From positions 63,591 through 127,590 of the forward strand of contig NW_022985193.1 of NCBI RefSeq assembly GCF_010093535.1: a DNA stretch of 64,000 nt, written 5' to 3'. The notes beneath the pieces are model-generated. The model was not told the origin of the DNA, made no database searches, and saw only the letters and a program-made list of their open reading frames with translations. The stretch's first letter is position 1. Each line of letters begins with the position of its first letter. This document shows, piece by piece, positions 21,501 to 32,750 of this stretch. Source of the DNA: Lindgomyces ingoldianus. Taxonomy: Eukaryota; Ascomycota; Dothideomycetes; Pleosporales; Lindgomycetaceae. The position numbers and the translations under genes were made by a program.

Positions 21501-23068
21501 ATGTCTTCCTACGCCCTCCCCAAGTCTCACCAGGACGTCAGTTCCCCGCAGCACAAAGAAAAAAGCCCTAGATATTGACTCATTATAGCTTATGGAGAAG
21601 TCTTTGGTGGAGACTGACCCTGAAGTTGCTCAGATCATGGTAAGTTTCCTTAAACTCCCCAGCCTTCACCGTCTTATTGTTCTTTAGGAGAGAGAAGTCC
21701 AGCGCCAACGCGAATCCATCCTCCTCATTGCTTCCGAAAATGTCACCTCCCGCGCTGTCTTCGACGCGCTTGGTTCGCCCATGTCGAACAAGTACTCAGA
21801 AGGATATCCCGGTGCCCGATACTACGGCGGAAACGAGAACATTGACGCTGTGGAGTTGTTGTGTCAGAAGCGAGCACTCCAGACCTTCGGACTTGACCCT
21901 GAGAAGTGGGGCGTCAATGTACAGTGCTTGAGCGGTAGCCCAGCGAATCTCCAGACATACCAGGCCATTATGAGGCCACATGAGAGGTTAATGGGCTTGG
22001 ATCTGCCGCATGGTGGACATTTAAGCCACGGGTATCAGACACCACAGAAGAAGTCAGCTTACCGAGTGTGCAACAGCAAGGCCGTAGAAAGCTAAAAAGT
22101 GCAGGATCTCAGCCGTCTCTACCTACTTTGAGACCTTTCCTTACCGAGTCAGCCTCGACACCGGGCTCATCGATTATGACCAACTCGAGCAAAATGCCCT
22201 CATGTACCGCCCGAAAGTCCTCGTCGCCGGAACCTCCGCCTACTGTCGCGAGATCGACTACGCCCGCATGCGCGAGATCGCGGACAAGGTCGGCTGCTAT
22301 CTGATGATGGACATGGCGCACATTTCCGGCCTCATCGCCGCCGGCGTGAACAAGTCTCCCTTCCCATATTGCGACCTCGTAACCACGACAACTCACAAAT
22401 CACTGCGTGGACCCCGTGGCGCCATGATCTTCTTTCGCAAAGGAGTACGCAAGACCGACCCTAAAACCGGAAAAGAGACGCTCTACGACCTCGAAGGCCC
22501 TATCAATTTCTCCGTCTTCCCTGGCCACCAGGGCGGGCCCCACAACCACACCATCACCGCGCTCGCCGTTGCTCTCAAGCAGGCTCAGACGTCGGACTTC
22601 AAAGCATATCAAGAGCAAGTCATCAAGAACGCAAAGACCCTTGAAGTCGTCTTCAAACAATTGGGCTACAAGCTCGTAACCGACGGCACAGACAACCACA
22701 TGGTCCTCATGGACCTGAAGCCCCTCGCTCTCGACGGCGCACGTGTCGAAGCTGTGCTTGAACAAGTTAATATCGCTTGCAACAAGAACACGACTCCCGG
22801 CGACAAGTCCGCGTTGACACCTATGGGCATTCGGATCGGCGCGCCAGCCATGACATCTCGTGGTCTGGGCGAGGAAGATTTCAAGAAGATCGCCGGATAT
22901 ATCGACACGTGCATCAAACTGTGCAAGAAGATCCAGGGCGAGCTGCCAAAGGAAGCGAACAAGCTGAAAGACTTCAAAGCCAAGGTCGCATCGGGCGGAG
23001 TCGACGAGATTAATAGCTTGAAGAAGGAGATTGCGGCTTGGGCTAGCACCTTCCCTCTGCCGGTCTAA
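21501..23068 (+). CDS. shm2: Serine hydroxymethyltransferase, cytosolic type
   Basis: SHMT (PLP-dependent) converts serine plus tetrahydrofolate to glycine plus 5,10-methylene-THF, the main entry to one-carbon metabolism. Four exons join in frame: 21501-21536, 21589-21639, 21688-22052 and 22105-23068, giving 471 residues, the normal length. The three introns (52, 48 and 52 nt) use GT-AG, two of them with a GTCAGT/GTCAGC donor. Seen in the protein: [16 protein letters not shown] and [15 protein letters not shown] (substrate and PLP region), [18 protein letters not shown] with PLP-contacting Asp and His at about 220 and 223, the PLP-lysine in [13 protein letters not shown] at about residue 249, and [15 protein letters not shown]. 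It starts [12 protein letters not shown] with no mitochondrial presequence, hence the cytosolic isoform. Exon 4 uses GC-ending codons heavily. The gene looks intact. Confidence 0.96.
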
Positions 23069-23557
23069 AATCCTTCCCCTCCATGTTTTGTCTTTGGCTT
23101 CTAGTTCGTACTTTTTTGTTCAGTGTGGCTGGGGTTCAACACGGCTCGTGTATTCACGGCGTTCGGGTTTAAGAATTCTACGGAGAGGCTGGGGTGGCGT
23201 CGTTCAACAAAGGCCTGTCTGGCTGGCTGGCTGGCATATTCAACATTTTGGGGAGTTGATTTAAGCTAAAGAAAACTAGACTGATACTCCTGGTCGCATT
23301 CATCATGCTTAGAAACTGGGCGTTGTGGGTGGGGCACCTGTTATGTGTATGATCAACTCTGAAATTTTATCATCGTCAATATGAGATAGTCGATTTGCTG
23401 CTTAACCAGCGAGCGATCAAATGGCCCACTCATCTATTTATACCAGTTTTGGACGTGTCTTTTGATAACACATACCTTAGCATTTCGTTTGATATTTTGA
23501 CCTCCCCCACCTATTATCATCAAACCCTCTCCAGTCGCACTGCATTCCCTTTCCCCA
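23069..23557. other. Convergent 3' region between SHMT and COG3
   Basis: The two genes end towards each other 489 bp apart. No gene or repeat seen. Confidence 0.5.
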
Positions 23558-26299
23558 TCACATCTTAATCCTAATTCCCGTCGTCCCCGTCCTTGTTGTC
23601 CCACTCCTCCCGCTCACACCCCCCACACTATCCGCATCACTCTCATCACCCATCTCCATATCAGGCTCCTCCATAATCCCAAGCCCTAGCCTCCCCACGT
23701 TGAAAACCCCTGCACACCACTCCGAGAAAATATCCGGATCCCAAACGTCATCTTCCCTCCCCTTCCCCTTTGCACTCCTACCCGTCCCATTCACTGCCAT
23801 CGACGGCGTGTATACCGTATCGAACCAATCCTGGTACGCCGACACAATAGCCTCCATCACTGCTGCAACGAGCATTTCCCGCGTGCGTGGGTCGTCTATG
23901 TATTCTTCGAGTTTGGCTCGGAGGAAGGGTGTTTCTGTTTCCACCGCCTTCCTAACCTTGCCTATCCGTGCCGCGGGTTCTCCAGGCGCCATTTTCGGCC
24001 CGCCCTTGATGTCTTTGTCTGGGGGTGTAGAGATTGCGGCTACCATCCTGCTAACAAACTGCGTAGTGAAATCCGTAATAGCACCGCGCAGCCGCGCATC
24101 CACTTCCGCCTTGGCATCGAGCATGTTCTCGACGACTTTGGGTATGAGAAGACCGACAAGGTTGCGGGGGTTGAAGAGCCCACCCCGGCTGCGCAGTTCC
24201 CAGAATGTGTTTGTGATGCTGGTGAAATCGTACTGGAGGTCGGTTTCCGGTGTGACGAATTCGATGTCGAATGCGACAATTTGTTGTTTGAGGAGGAGGA
24301 GGTGTGAGATTAGAAAGAGGGAGGCGTCTGTTGGGGACGCGGATTTGGAGAGCTGGGTTGAGGCAGTTATGAGGGAGGTCGTGGTGCTGTGGACGATTCG
24401 GTGGGCGAGGTCGTCGAAGACTGAAGACTGGAGAAGAGTTAATATTTTGTAAATGGAAGGGGAGTATGTGTGGTGTGCGCGTGTGTGTGGAAGAAGCTAC
24501 TCACGTGTACGAGCCGGTAGATCTTACTGAGAAGCCAGATCGCCTTACGTAGAGTTGGATACCAGTCTTTGAACGCAGCCTCGGTGTTGAAATTCCAACG
24601 CGAGTCGGGATCATCTTCTTCGACTACCATGGGTGTTTTTGGCATTACTGGCGTCTGTGGTACGGTTGCATTGGAGGTCTTCTTCCCCGATAGTGCTGGT
24701 TGGCTAGACTTGGAAGCAGATGATGGCTGTTTCTTATTCTTGGCTGGGTAGTCTAGGTCTTCTGGCTTCGGCTTATAGCGCTCAATGTTGTCGTGGAGGA
24801 TAGCCAAGGAGAGAAACACGAGACGGGTCTGGGCATCCTCGAGGGCCGGGTGAACGAGAACGGTGAAGTCGAGTTTATTTGTTTCGATCGGAGATGCGTC
24901 CTCTTCCTCCTCTTCCATGTACCGAGTTTGGATCAAGGTACATAACTCGCATAGTTTGAGGATCTGAGTCTCGTGAATGGTCCTTGGCCGCAGATGATCG
25001 TAAAGGGGTTCACACATAGATTCTAGGAAATCATACAGGCCTCCCTCGCCCTCGAACCACTCGCCCCAGAGATCGTACTCGTCAAAACATATGCCACGAA
25101 TATAGCTAATACTACTTCGAGCAAAGGCAACAAGATCCTTAGCAGAGCTCGGCGCCTGTGCAATCTCTCCTATCTTTTTGGTAACTATGGGCAAGATAAG
25201 GCGACCGCGGGTAGCGGAGTAGCTCTGATACAGCTCGTTCATCAAGCTCTGATACTCGGCTTCGGCGCCGGGCTCTGCGTTTGCCGGCAGCACCGCACGT
25301 TTTTGTATCTCGAGGCCGATTCGCTTGAGCTCTGGGGCACCGACGCGAAACTTAGCGTACAGGAGCGCAGACATAGTAGTGTCGTTCAACTGACGATCCG
25401 ATATTCGCTTGGAGACATCGGCAGCTATTTCTCGCAGGGCGTTCGTGAAGTGGACTCGGATGAGGGTGAGAGCGCGGGTGAGGAGGAGCCGGTATCGTGA
25501 ACGATATGTACTTGACTCGCGGTGGTTTGGGTGCGCCTGCATATACTCTAGACAGCCGTCCAGATTCGATAGCATCTCCGTAAATTGCTCCCCTCGGACG
25601 TGGTTGCCAGCCCCGGGCGCATTGAGTCTCTTGGTGATGGGTTCTAGATAGAGGTAGTAACGGAGATTCTCCTCTATGTCGTCTGCAAGCTTCGTGATGC
25701 ACTTCTGGTCTTCAATTAAGCCCTCGCACTGTATCTGAAACGCGGTGGTCTGCGTCTCAACTGCCTTGAAGGACTCGGAGAGAGAGGAGAGGATGTCGAG
25801 GGTTTCGGAAGTGTCTGATATTATGGTATCGAGGTGTGTTCGCGTCAGGTGGAGCTGGTCCAGTTCGTGCATGTATTCCGCATGGCTGGCTTCGAGCAGC
25901 TCATCGCGGATGCCGCTATACCACTCGGCAAATTGCAGCTCGTTGCTGATACTCTCCTGTGACTTCTTCCTCCCCAGGCCCCTCTCCTTCTTTATATGCG
26001 CCCTCACGACATCGTAAAAGTCGCTGTAGGACTTCGCCCGTCTAGCCACGGTGGCCTGCGGGGGGGCATTGTCATTCTCCGCGATCTCTTCTATAGTCTC
26101 GACGGTGCCTTCTACGCGCTCGACGTCAGCCTGGCTCTCCTGCAGGACACACGATCAATAAATGCGGACATGCCCATGGAGCGGACGAGTGGCTTACGTT
26201 GGGCTGCTTGAGCAGAGACTCGCGGCGACGGTGTTTGGGCTTCTCGACGGGCTTGTGGGCCCGCGGGACGAAGGCATTGTACCACGAGTCTTCGTACAT
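23558..26299 (-). CDS. cog3: Conserved oligomeric Golgi complex subunit 3 (Sec34)
   Basis: COG3 is a lobe A subunit of the COG tether, which catches intra-Golgi retrograde vesicles and keeps glycosyltransferases in place. Exons are 26299-26198, 26139-24505 and 24427-23558, joined at phase 0 (introns 58 and 77 nt), giving 868 residues. The start is the ATG of MYEDSWYNAFVPRAHKP because fungal COG3 proteins typically begin this way; an in-frame ATG 81 bases upstream (26380) is the alternative. The Sec34 N-terminal domain is seen at about 130-280: the KSYSDFYDVVRAHIKKE run, the helical stretch with ITKLADDIEENLRYYLYLEP and LNAPG, then the long helical rod. The C-terminus is acidic and low-complexity (MEMGDESDADS). 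It is the last host gene before the transposon block. Confidence 0.9.
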
Positions 26300-26628
26300 G
26301 CCAGCGGGATTGGAGAGGGGAGATGTGATGATATTGCTCGGTATGCTATTGCTATTGCTCGGACTTTTTGCAAAGCCCAAAAGTCAACTCTACTCGCTTG
26401 TGCGTTGCTGGAAATGGGTGTGGGGTCTTATCTAATCAATCCGACGCGCTAGGCATATTGACCTTGTGGCGGAGCTCTGATTAGGCTTAGCGTGATAGCT
26501 TGTGGTTAAAGCATCTTCTAAAAACTTCTAAGCTAATAGAAAGCAAGCACAAACTTCTAGAAACTCTAGAGCTAATTAGAGGCTGCTAAGAGCTAATCTA
26601 CTTAAAGTATCTAAAGAAATTTAGTTTA

Positions 26629-26868
26629 ACATACCCCACAGGCGAGTTACTCACACACCTGAGTTGCTTACTTTTGCTAATACCTGTAAGGACGGAGCTC
26701 TGTACCACTACGCCAATACAACCAAAAAGGTGCGAATAATCAACCAACAGTTAATTATTGCGTACAGAATAGTATATATACCCGTCGCACGTAAGCACCA
26801 TCTCGGCCTTACACGTAAGCGCCATCCTGGCCTTACAATACCATACTAAACTACCCTTCCTACACTAA
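26629..26868 (+). mobile_element. End fragment of a pogo/Fot1 element (form B terminal repeat)
   Basis: Starts with ACATACCCCACAGGCGAGTT and continues with CACACACCTGAG...CTTACTTTTGC, matching the terminal repeat of form B at 38756, 40381 and (inverted) 42845. It is interrupted by a 153-bp element at 26685 and cut at 26868 by a Gy1 LTR. Confidence 0.7.
26685..26837 (-). mobile_element. 153-bp solo-LTR-like element, TSD ATACC
   Basis: Begins TGTAAGG and ends CCTTACA, and is flanked by perfect 5-bp duplications ATACC (26680-26684, 26838-26842). The same 153-bp sequence lies inverted at 40021-40173 with a different duplication. TG...CA ends plus a 5-bp duplication are the pattern of an LTR. Contains a TATATATA stretch and an internal 24-bp direct repeat. 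Little or no RIP damage. Confidence 0.8.
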
Positions 26869-27006
26869 TGTAACAGCACAGGCAAGACAATGGGTCCGAA
26901 TGCGGTGGGAATCCACTCAGAGGCATATGGGAGTGCGTGGGGACTTAGAACCTAGGAATTTCTATTAACACCTATAGGCCTTGTATAAAGGATACTAGAA
27001 AACTAC
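26869..27006 (-). mobile_element. Truncated Gy1 LTR (3' part)
   Basis: Matches the TGTTACA-terminal end of the Gy1 LTR for 138 bp and is cut at 27006/27007 by the start of a Gy3 LTR. Confidence 0.8.
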
Positions 27007-27233
27007 TGTTACAACCCACGATTGGGCCGTAAGCTATCAACCTCCAATGCCCCACTGTTTGAACGAACAAGGATGGAGTCTCTCTGTTTTCCCGCCCGAC
27101 AAGTCACGTGACCTGACGGACAAGGAATAGACAGAACTATTAGACTGATGCACAGTTGAATGCATTATCTAATAAGCAGGAGATGTTTGCATGCTATGCG
27201 CGCTGTTAGAACAGCAACCTAACAAGCGCGCAC

Positions 27234-27543
27234 TGTAACGGCGCAGGCAAGACAATGGGTCCGAATGCGGTATGAATCCACTCAGAGGCATATGGGAGTG
27301 CGTGGGGACTCAGAGACCTGGGAATACCAATGACACCTATAGGCCTTGTACGTAGGATATCAGAAAACTACCGAGCTAGCTACGGGGCGAGGTGCGACTA
27401 AATACATGAGGGAATAGGGGTAACAGCAGGGGGCAGGGCAGAGTCGGGGCCAGGTCGAGTCAGGGTCGAGCCAGGGTCGGAGCTGATACGGGGACCCTTC
27501 GGATGGGTTCCGGGCGACCCGAGATGGAACGAGAATCGTTACA
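27234..27543 (-). mobile_element. Solo LTR of Gy1, TSD CGCAC
   Basis: Begins TGTAACGGCGCAGG, ends ATCGTTACA; perfect 5-bp duplications CGCAC at 27229-27233 and 27544-27548. GC-rich and apparently free of RIP although its host LTR is AT-rich. It lacks about 7 bases of the near-terminal palindrome seen in the other copies. Confidence 0.9.
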
Positions 27544-27872
27544 CGCACAACGCGTAAAGCGCGCAAACTTATGTATATAGTTTAAGATCCTAACTACCTT
27601 TAAAAGTTATAATTAAAGTTTAGTTTATTATTATATAGACTAAGTAGCATTACTACTTTTTAATAAAAAGTAATACTAATAGTATATTTTACACTATATA
27701 TACCTCTTATCTTATTCCTACCCTAGAACTGTTTAACCTAAGCACCTTATACTGCTGTTAAAGAGTAAACTATAGTTAGCTGCACCTCTTAGCTCTAGCA
27801 ACTACGCCCTAACAGACTGTACACCTGTCTACGCCTAAGTTCTCTCTCTCTCTAAACACCTAACTTTCTTTT

Positions 27873-28199
27873 TGTAACAATTCTCATGAATCGTTCCATC
27901 TCGGGTCGCCCGGAACCTATCCGAAGGGTCCCCGTATCGGCTCCAACCCTGGCTCGACTCTGGCTCGACCCTGACTCGACCTGGCCCCGACTCTGCCCTG
28001 CCCCTGCTGTACCCCTATTCCTCCATGTATTTAGTCGCACCTCGCCCCTGTAGCTAGCTTGGTAGTTTTCTGATATCCTTTGTACAAGACCTATAGGTGT
28101 TAATGGAAATTCCCAGGTTCTAAGTCCCCACGCACTCCCATATGCCTCTGAGTGGATTCCCACCGCATTCGGACCCATTGTCTTGCTTGTGCCGTTACA
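27873..28199 (+). mobile_element. Solo LTR of Gy1, TSD CTTTT
   Basis: TGTAACAATTCTCATG ... GTGCCGTTACA, flanked by CTTTT at 27868-27872 and 28200-28204. Inserted into the Gy3 LTR in the opposite orientation to the copy at 27234. Confidence 0.9.
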
Positions 28200-28253
28200 C
28201 TTTTAGGCTTTAAGTCCTTTAGACACCATTTCTTTAAAGTAAAGATTATAATA

Positions 28254-28808
28254 TTAATTACTACTTTTTAATAAAGTATAAATTTTTATAATACTTTAAC
28301 TAACTTAAAAATAACTAGCGCCTTTTTTACTAGCACAAGCTAAGTTCTAACTCTAAATAAAAAAGAAATAAATTAATAGCTAAATAATATAAAAGATAAA
28401 TTAGGTAAACTAAAGCAAATGCTAGCATAATTAATAAATTAATAGCTAATAATAAATTCTTAGATCTAAGCCTTTTAACTTAAAGTATTAAATCTTAGAA
28501 ATATAGCCTAAAAAAAACTAAGGGTAGACTTTAAGAAAACTCTAAAACTAGCACTTCTTAAGCCTTTTACTAGAAGTGTAAAGGACCTTACACCTTTTTT
28601 TATATAATGCTACCTTTATATGTAGTATAATAAAGGTGCTTTTTAAACTAATTAAAAAAAATTTCTTAGATAAAACTTTACTTAAAAAGCTTTTTTACTA
28701 TTTAGTTTTAACCTTACATAAATAGCTAAATAAATTTTAAGTCTAATAAAAAACTCTTTTAATAGACATAAAAAAATCTTTAGTAGTATTAACTTTTTAA
28801 AAAAGCCT
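28254..28808 (+). pseudogene. RIP-destroyed gag fragment of Gy3
   Basis: Aligns with the Gy2 region at 43461-43940 and 51137-51290, around the shared string ATGCTACCTTTATATGTAGT. Stops in all frames. Confidence 0.6.
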
Positions 28809-28810
28809 TA

Positions 28811-31076
28811 ACGTACCTAACAGGTTAGCCGGCCACACAGGTTAGCCGGCTACTTTTGCTAAGCCTCTACTAAACTCTACCTATCTACATAATGCCTTAA
28901 CAACAACACTAAATTAAATCTTCTAAAGAACGTTAGATACAGCTTACTCTTTAGGCTTTTAAATAAGACTTAAAACTCTTCTTATAACGCGCTGCAGCTA
29001 TCTATAATGTCTTTTACACAACACTAAGTAATTAACGCGCTAGACAGCCTTTACAAGTAAAATGCTAGCCTAAATTAAAGAATCTAACTAAGCTTAAAAA
29101 AAAGGTAGTTGTTAAGTACATACTTAAGCTTATTACACATAGATTTCCCTTTAGGCTTGCAGCTGTAGCTAATATAGCTAATTCCTTGCCTACAGAGCGT
29201 AATCTAGGCTAGGTTAGCTTAAACTAGCCTAGTATGTAGGTTAAGCACTGCTTTAAGTTTATAATAAAGTTTAATTATAACGTACCTAACAGGTTGGCCG
29301 GCCACACAGGTTGGCCAGCCACTTTTGCCAAGCCCCTACTAAAACTACTCTATTCTCTCGCAAAACAGCCTACTTTAGCCCTATATAAAGTAATACAACA
29401 TAAGATATTATTTAGAGTCTACTTCTACTACTTACTTACATGTACGTAAGTTATGCCTAGTTTAATTACACTACTTATATTACCTTTAACTTAGCTTACC
29501 TTCTTTAGCGCGCACTTGTGTCTTTAGCTTCTTCTTATTACTATGCGCTTTAAACTCTTTTAGAGTAGTTAGATAAGCTTTATTCTTAACTATTAAGGTT
29601 TTTTTTGCCTAAATTTACTTTCTTTTATGTAATTTATATTGCATAGCAGCTTTATTTACTGCTTAAAGCTCTGTAATTTTATAGCCTACTTTATTATATT
29701 AATGCCCTAGATAACTATTATCTACTTTTTATTACTTTACTATATTGCCTTTAGCTGTTTTTATTTCTTTAAAGCTGTAATAACTACTCTAGTTAATATC
29801 TAGCTTATTATAAAGCCTAACTTATTAAAGTTATACTTATTTTTATTCTAGATACTGTACTTAGCTTTTATGTTAGCTACTAGGTAAAACTAGCCCTAGA
29901 TAACCTTTAGATTCTTATAAAGCGCTCTTTTATAATTATACTTATAATTAAACTTTATTATAAACTTAGAGCAGTGCTTAACCTACATACTAGTCTAGTT
30001 TAAGCTAACCTAGCCTAGATTATGCTCTGTAGGCAAGGAATTAGCTATATTAGCTACAGCTGCAAGCCTAAGAGGAAATCTGTGTGTAATAAGCTTAAGT
30101 ATATACTTAACAACTACTTTTTTTTTAAGCTTAGTTAGATTCTTTAATTTAGGCTAGCATTCTACTTGTAAAGGCTGTCTAGCGCGTTAATTGCTTAGTG
30201 TTGTGTAAGAGACATTATAGATAGCTGTAGTGTGTTATAAGGAGAGTTTTAAGTTTTATTTAAAAGCCTAAAGAGCAAGCTGTATCTAACGTTCTTTAAA
30301 AGATTTAATCTAGTGTTGTTGTTAAGGCATTATGTAGATAAGTAGAGTTTAGTAGAGGCTTGGCAAAAGTGGCCGGCCAACCTGTGTGGCCGGCCAACCT
30401 GTTAGGTACGTTAAGTATAATTATAAAAAAGTGCTTTATAAAGATCTAGAAGTTATCTAAGGCTAGTTTTGCCTAGTAGCTAATATAAAAGCTAAGTATA
30501 GTATTTAAAATAAAGACAGGTATAACTTTAACAAGTTAGGCTTTATAATAAGCTAGATATTAACTAGAGTAGTTATTATAGCTTTAAAGAGATAAAAATA
30601 GCTAAAGGTAATATAGTAAAGTAATAAAGAGTAGATAATAGTTATCTAGAGCATTAATATAACAAGGTAGGCTATAAGATTATAGAGCTTTAAGCAGTAA
30701 ATAAGGCTACTACATAATATAAATTACATAAAAGAAAGTAAATTTAGGCAAAAAAAACTTTAATAGTTAAGAATAAAGCTTATCTAACTACTTTAAAGGA
30801 GTTTAAAGTGCGTAGTAATAAGAAAAAGCTAAAGACACAGGTGCGCGCTAAAGAAGGTAAGCTAAGTTAAAGGTAATATAGACAGTGTAATTAGACTAGG
30901 CATAACTTACATATATATAAGTAAGTAGTAAAAGTAGACTTTAAATAATATCTTATGTTATATTACTTTATATAGGGCTAAAGTAGCCTGTTTTGTAAGA
31001 GAATAGAGTGGTTTTAGTAGAGGCTTAGCAAAAGTGGCTGGCTAACCCGTGTGGCCAGCTAACCTGTTAGGTACGT
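28811..31076 (+). mobile_element. pogo/Fot1-class transposon form A, with a second copy nested inside
   Basis: Ends are ACGTACCTAACAGGTT and its complement, flanked by TA (28809-28810, 31077-31078), as for Tc1/mariner-pogo elements. Removing the inner copy leaves 1,134 bp. Translation across stops shows the N-terminal helix-turn-helix part of fungal pogo transposases (an RAAAIYNV...TTL pattern, then a GFPLGL-like stretch) and, near the right end, a basic tail with a decayed zinc knuckle. The central DDE catalytic region is absent, so this is an internally deleted, non-autonomous form. The host is Gy3 gag: removal of the element plus one TA restores the alignment with Gy2. Confidence 0.85.
29280..30411 (-). 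mobile_element. Second pogo form A copy, nested in opposite orientation
   Basis: Same terminal repeats, 1,132 bp, duplication TA (29278-29279, 30412-30413). The uninterrupted target site is seen in a third copy at 58081-58110, which proves this is a real insertion. Less mutated at the ends (GGCCGGCC intact) than inside. Confidence 0.9.
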
Positions 31077-31839
31077 TAACTACTATTTATAAACTAGTAA
31101 ATTAAAAAGAAATAGTAGTTAATAAAATAAACTTTTTATAATAAAAAAAAGAATAATTTAACACTACATAGCTTACTTCTGCAAACAACTAGCTATCTGC
31201 AGATAGATAGACTAAAAAGCTATAAGTAGAATATTCTATAATAGACTAAATAACATAGTTAAAAATAAATTTATACATAATAAAAAACTAAAGACTTTAA
31301 AAAAATTTATTAAGTAAGTTATATTTAAGTATTACTTAATATTTTTTACTAAAGAGTAAGATACTTAGAGATTTTTATTTAAAAGTGTTTTTTATTTATA
31401 GCTCTAGCTTAACTATTTCTAATTATATATAGCTATTCCTAAATTTAATTAATAAGGCGTCTACTAAAAAAGACTTTAAAGAGGTTTTTCTTTACTTAGT
31501 ATAGTATGTCTTATTAGTCTACTTAGTTAGAGTTAATAGTAGTAAATGTGCATCTGCTGTCTATTAGCGCTACTTCTTTTCTTTTATTAAAAGTAAATTT
31601 TATAGTAAGGCTTTTACAAATTCCTTATTTTACTACTACTAGAACTTTAGTGTTATAAAAGATTTCTTTATAGTTAAAGGTATTATTTAGCTTAACATTT
31701 TCTATGTTTTTTTTATGTTTGTCTATCTAGTCTGTTTAGATCCTATACTGCTAATGTTCTTAGATTATGTAGTTGTCTAGTAGGCAATCTCTATTCTTAA
31801 TTTAATAATGTTAGGGAAGCTAGTTATTTTATCTATATG

Positions 31840-32065
31840 TGTCTGTACGTAAGTACAACTGCGTCTGTACACGCGTACAGCTAAATTAGGTTGCCTGAAA
31901 CGTTAGCTATCTAGCCTATGCGTTAGGGGCTATGTGTACTTAAGAACCCTCTTTCTTTATATAAAAAAAGAGGGTAGTAGTTAATAATAAATTTTTTTTA
32001 CTTACTTACCTTTTAGTACGCCTCTTAGGCGTATGTTTGTTTAATTAAACCTAAGTTAACTAACA
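31840..32065 (+). repeat. Left LTR of the TRIM-like element
   Basis: Direct repeat partner of 33232-33458. Contains a short inverted pair around CCCTCTTTCTTTATATAAAA, a TATA-like and hairpin-like stretch. Confidence 0.8.
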
Positions 32066-32090
32066 CTAATTAGTCTATTAATAAACTATT

Positions 32091-32489
32091 TACTGTGTGC
32101 GTAGCTACACAGAGGATATTGTTCTTAATAGACAGATTTATAAGAATTAATAAAACTGCTACTATATAAGAAGCTTACTCCTACTGCGTGCGTAGCTACG
32201 CAGAGAGGGCTTAGACGCTTACACCTACTGCGTGCGTAGCTACACAGAGAGGGCGTAAATAAGCCTTATGCGCGCCCCTAAATTAACTAATTACATAAAG
32301 ACAAGATTAGCAACTTACTGCGTGCATAGCTACATAGAGAGGGCTTACTACTAAGCCTTTATGCGCTCTAGAGCTTCTTATTAATATAGGCTATGTAACT
32401 ACTTACCTACTGCGTGCGTAGCTACGCAGAGGAGATAATACAGGCTGCATAATTAGAAACCTACTGTGTGTGTAGCTATGTAGAGGAGG
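32091..32489 (+). repeat. Array of six palindromic repeats, core GCGTAGCTACGCAG
   Basis: Copies at about 32091, 32181, 32224, 32316, 32406 and 32461, each CTACTGCGTGCGTAGCTACG followed by CAGAG(A/G)GG. Each copy can fold into a stem, CTGCGT with ACGCAG. Spacers differ in length and sequence, so this is not a simple tandem array. Mutations in some copies are CG-to-CA/TG type. Confidence 0.85.
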
Positions 32490-32520
32490 CTTCTTATTAG
32501 CAGCCTACTTTATTAACACC

Positions 32521-32750
32521 CCCTCTTTAATTAATTGCCTGCATAAGAGGCAATAACTAACTAACACTTTCTTTTTTTCCCTCTCTAGAGATTAATTGCT
32601 TGCATAGAAGGCAACTAACTAACACCTTCTTTCTTTTTTTTTCCCTTCTAGAGATTAATTGCTTGCACAGAAGGCAACTAACTAACACCTTCTCTTTCTC
32701 TTTTACCCCCCTAGAGATTAATTGCTTGCATAGAAAGTAATTAACTTACA
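32521..32750 (+). repeat. Four tandem copies of a unit of about 60 bp
   Basis: Unit: GAGATTAATTGCTTGCATAG, AAGGCAACTAACTAACACCT, then a variable pyrimidine run. Each holds a small hairpin (TTGCC or TTGC pairing with GGCAA). Confidence 0.85.

Larger units (their letters stand above)
27007..28253 (+). repeat. 5' LTR of Gy3, split by two Gy1 LTR insertions
   Basis: TGTTACA start and a mutated ATAATA end. The second half resembles the Gy2 LTR (around TATATACCTCTTATC and GACTGTACACC), the first half does not, so Gy3 is a related but separate family. An intact copy without insertions lies inverted at 36874-37486. Confidence 0.75.
27007..31350 (+). mobile_element. Gy3 Ty3/Gypsy element, 5' part (LTR plus gag), truncated
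   Basis: Begins with a Gy3 LTR (27007-28253 including two inserted Gy1 LTRs; about 600 bp net) starting TGTTACAACCCACGATTGG. The sequence after it aligns with the gag region of the Gy2 element at 43461-43940 plus 51137-51600. A pogo A element is inserted at 28811. Homology stops near 31350, where a reverse-oriented Gypsy fragment begins. The element is riddled with stops. Confidence 0.75.

Noticed and set aside
22053..22104. Frameshift in SHMT around 22053
   Set aside because: The apparent break is a normal 52-nt GT-AG intron; joining 22052 to 22105 restores the family sequence exactly in frame.
32091..32489. CRISPR-like array of palindromic repeats
   Set aside because: Eukaryotic transposon context, spacers of irregular length, repeats decaying with transitions, no cas genes. 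Treated as hairpins in an LTR element.
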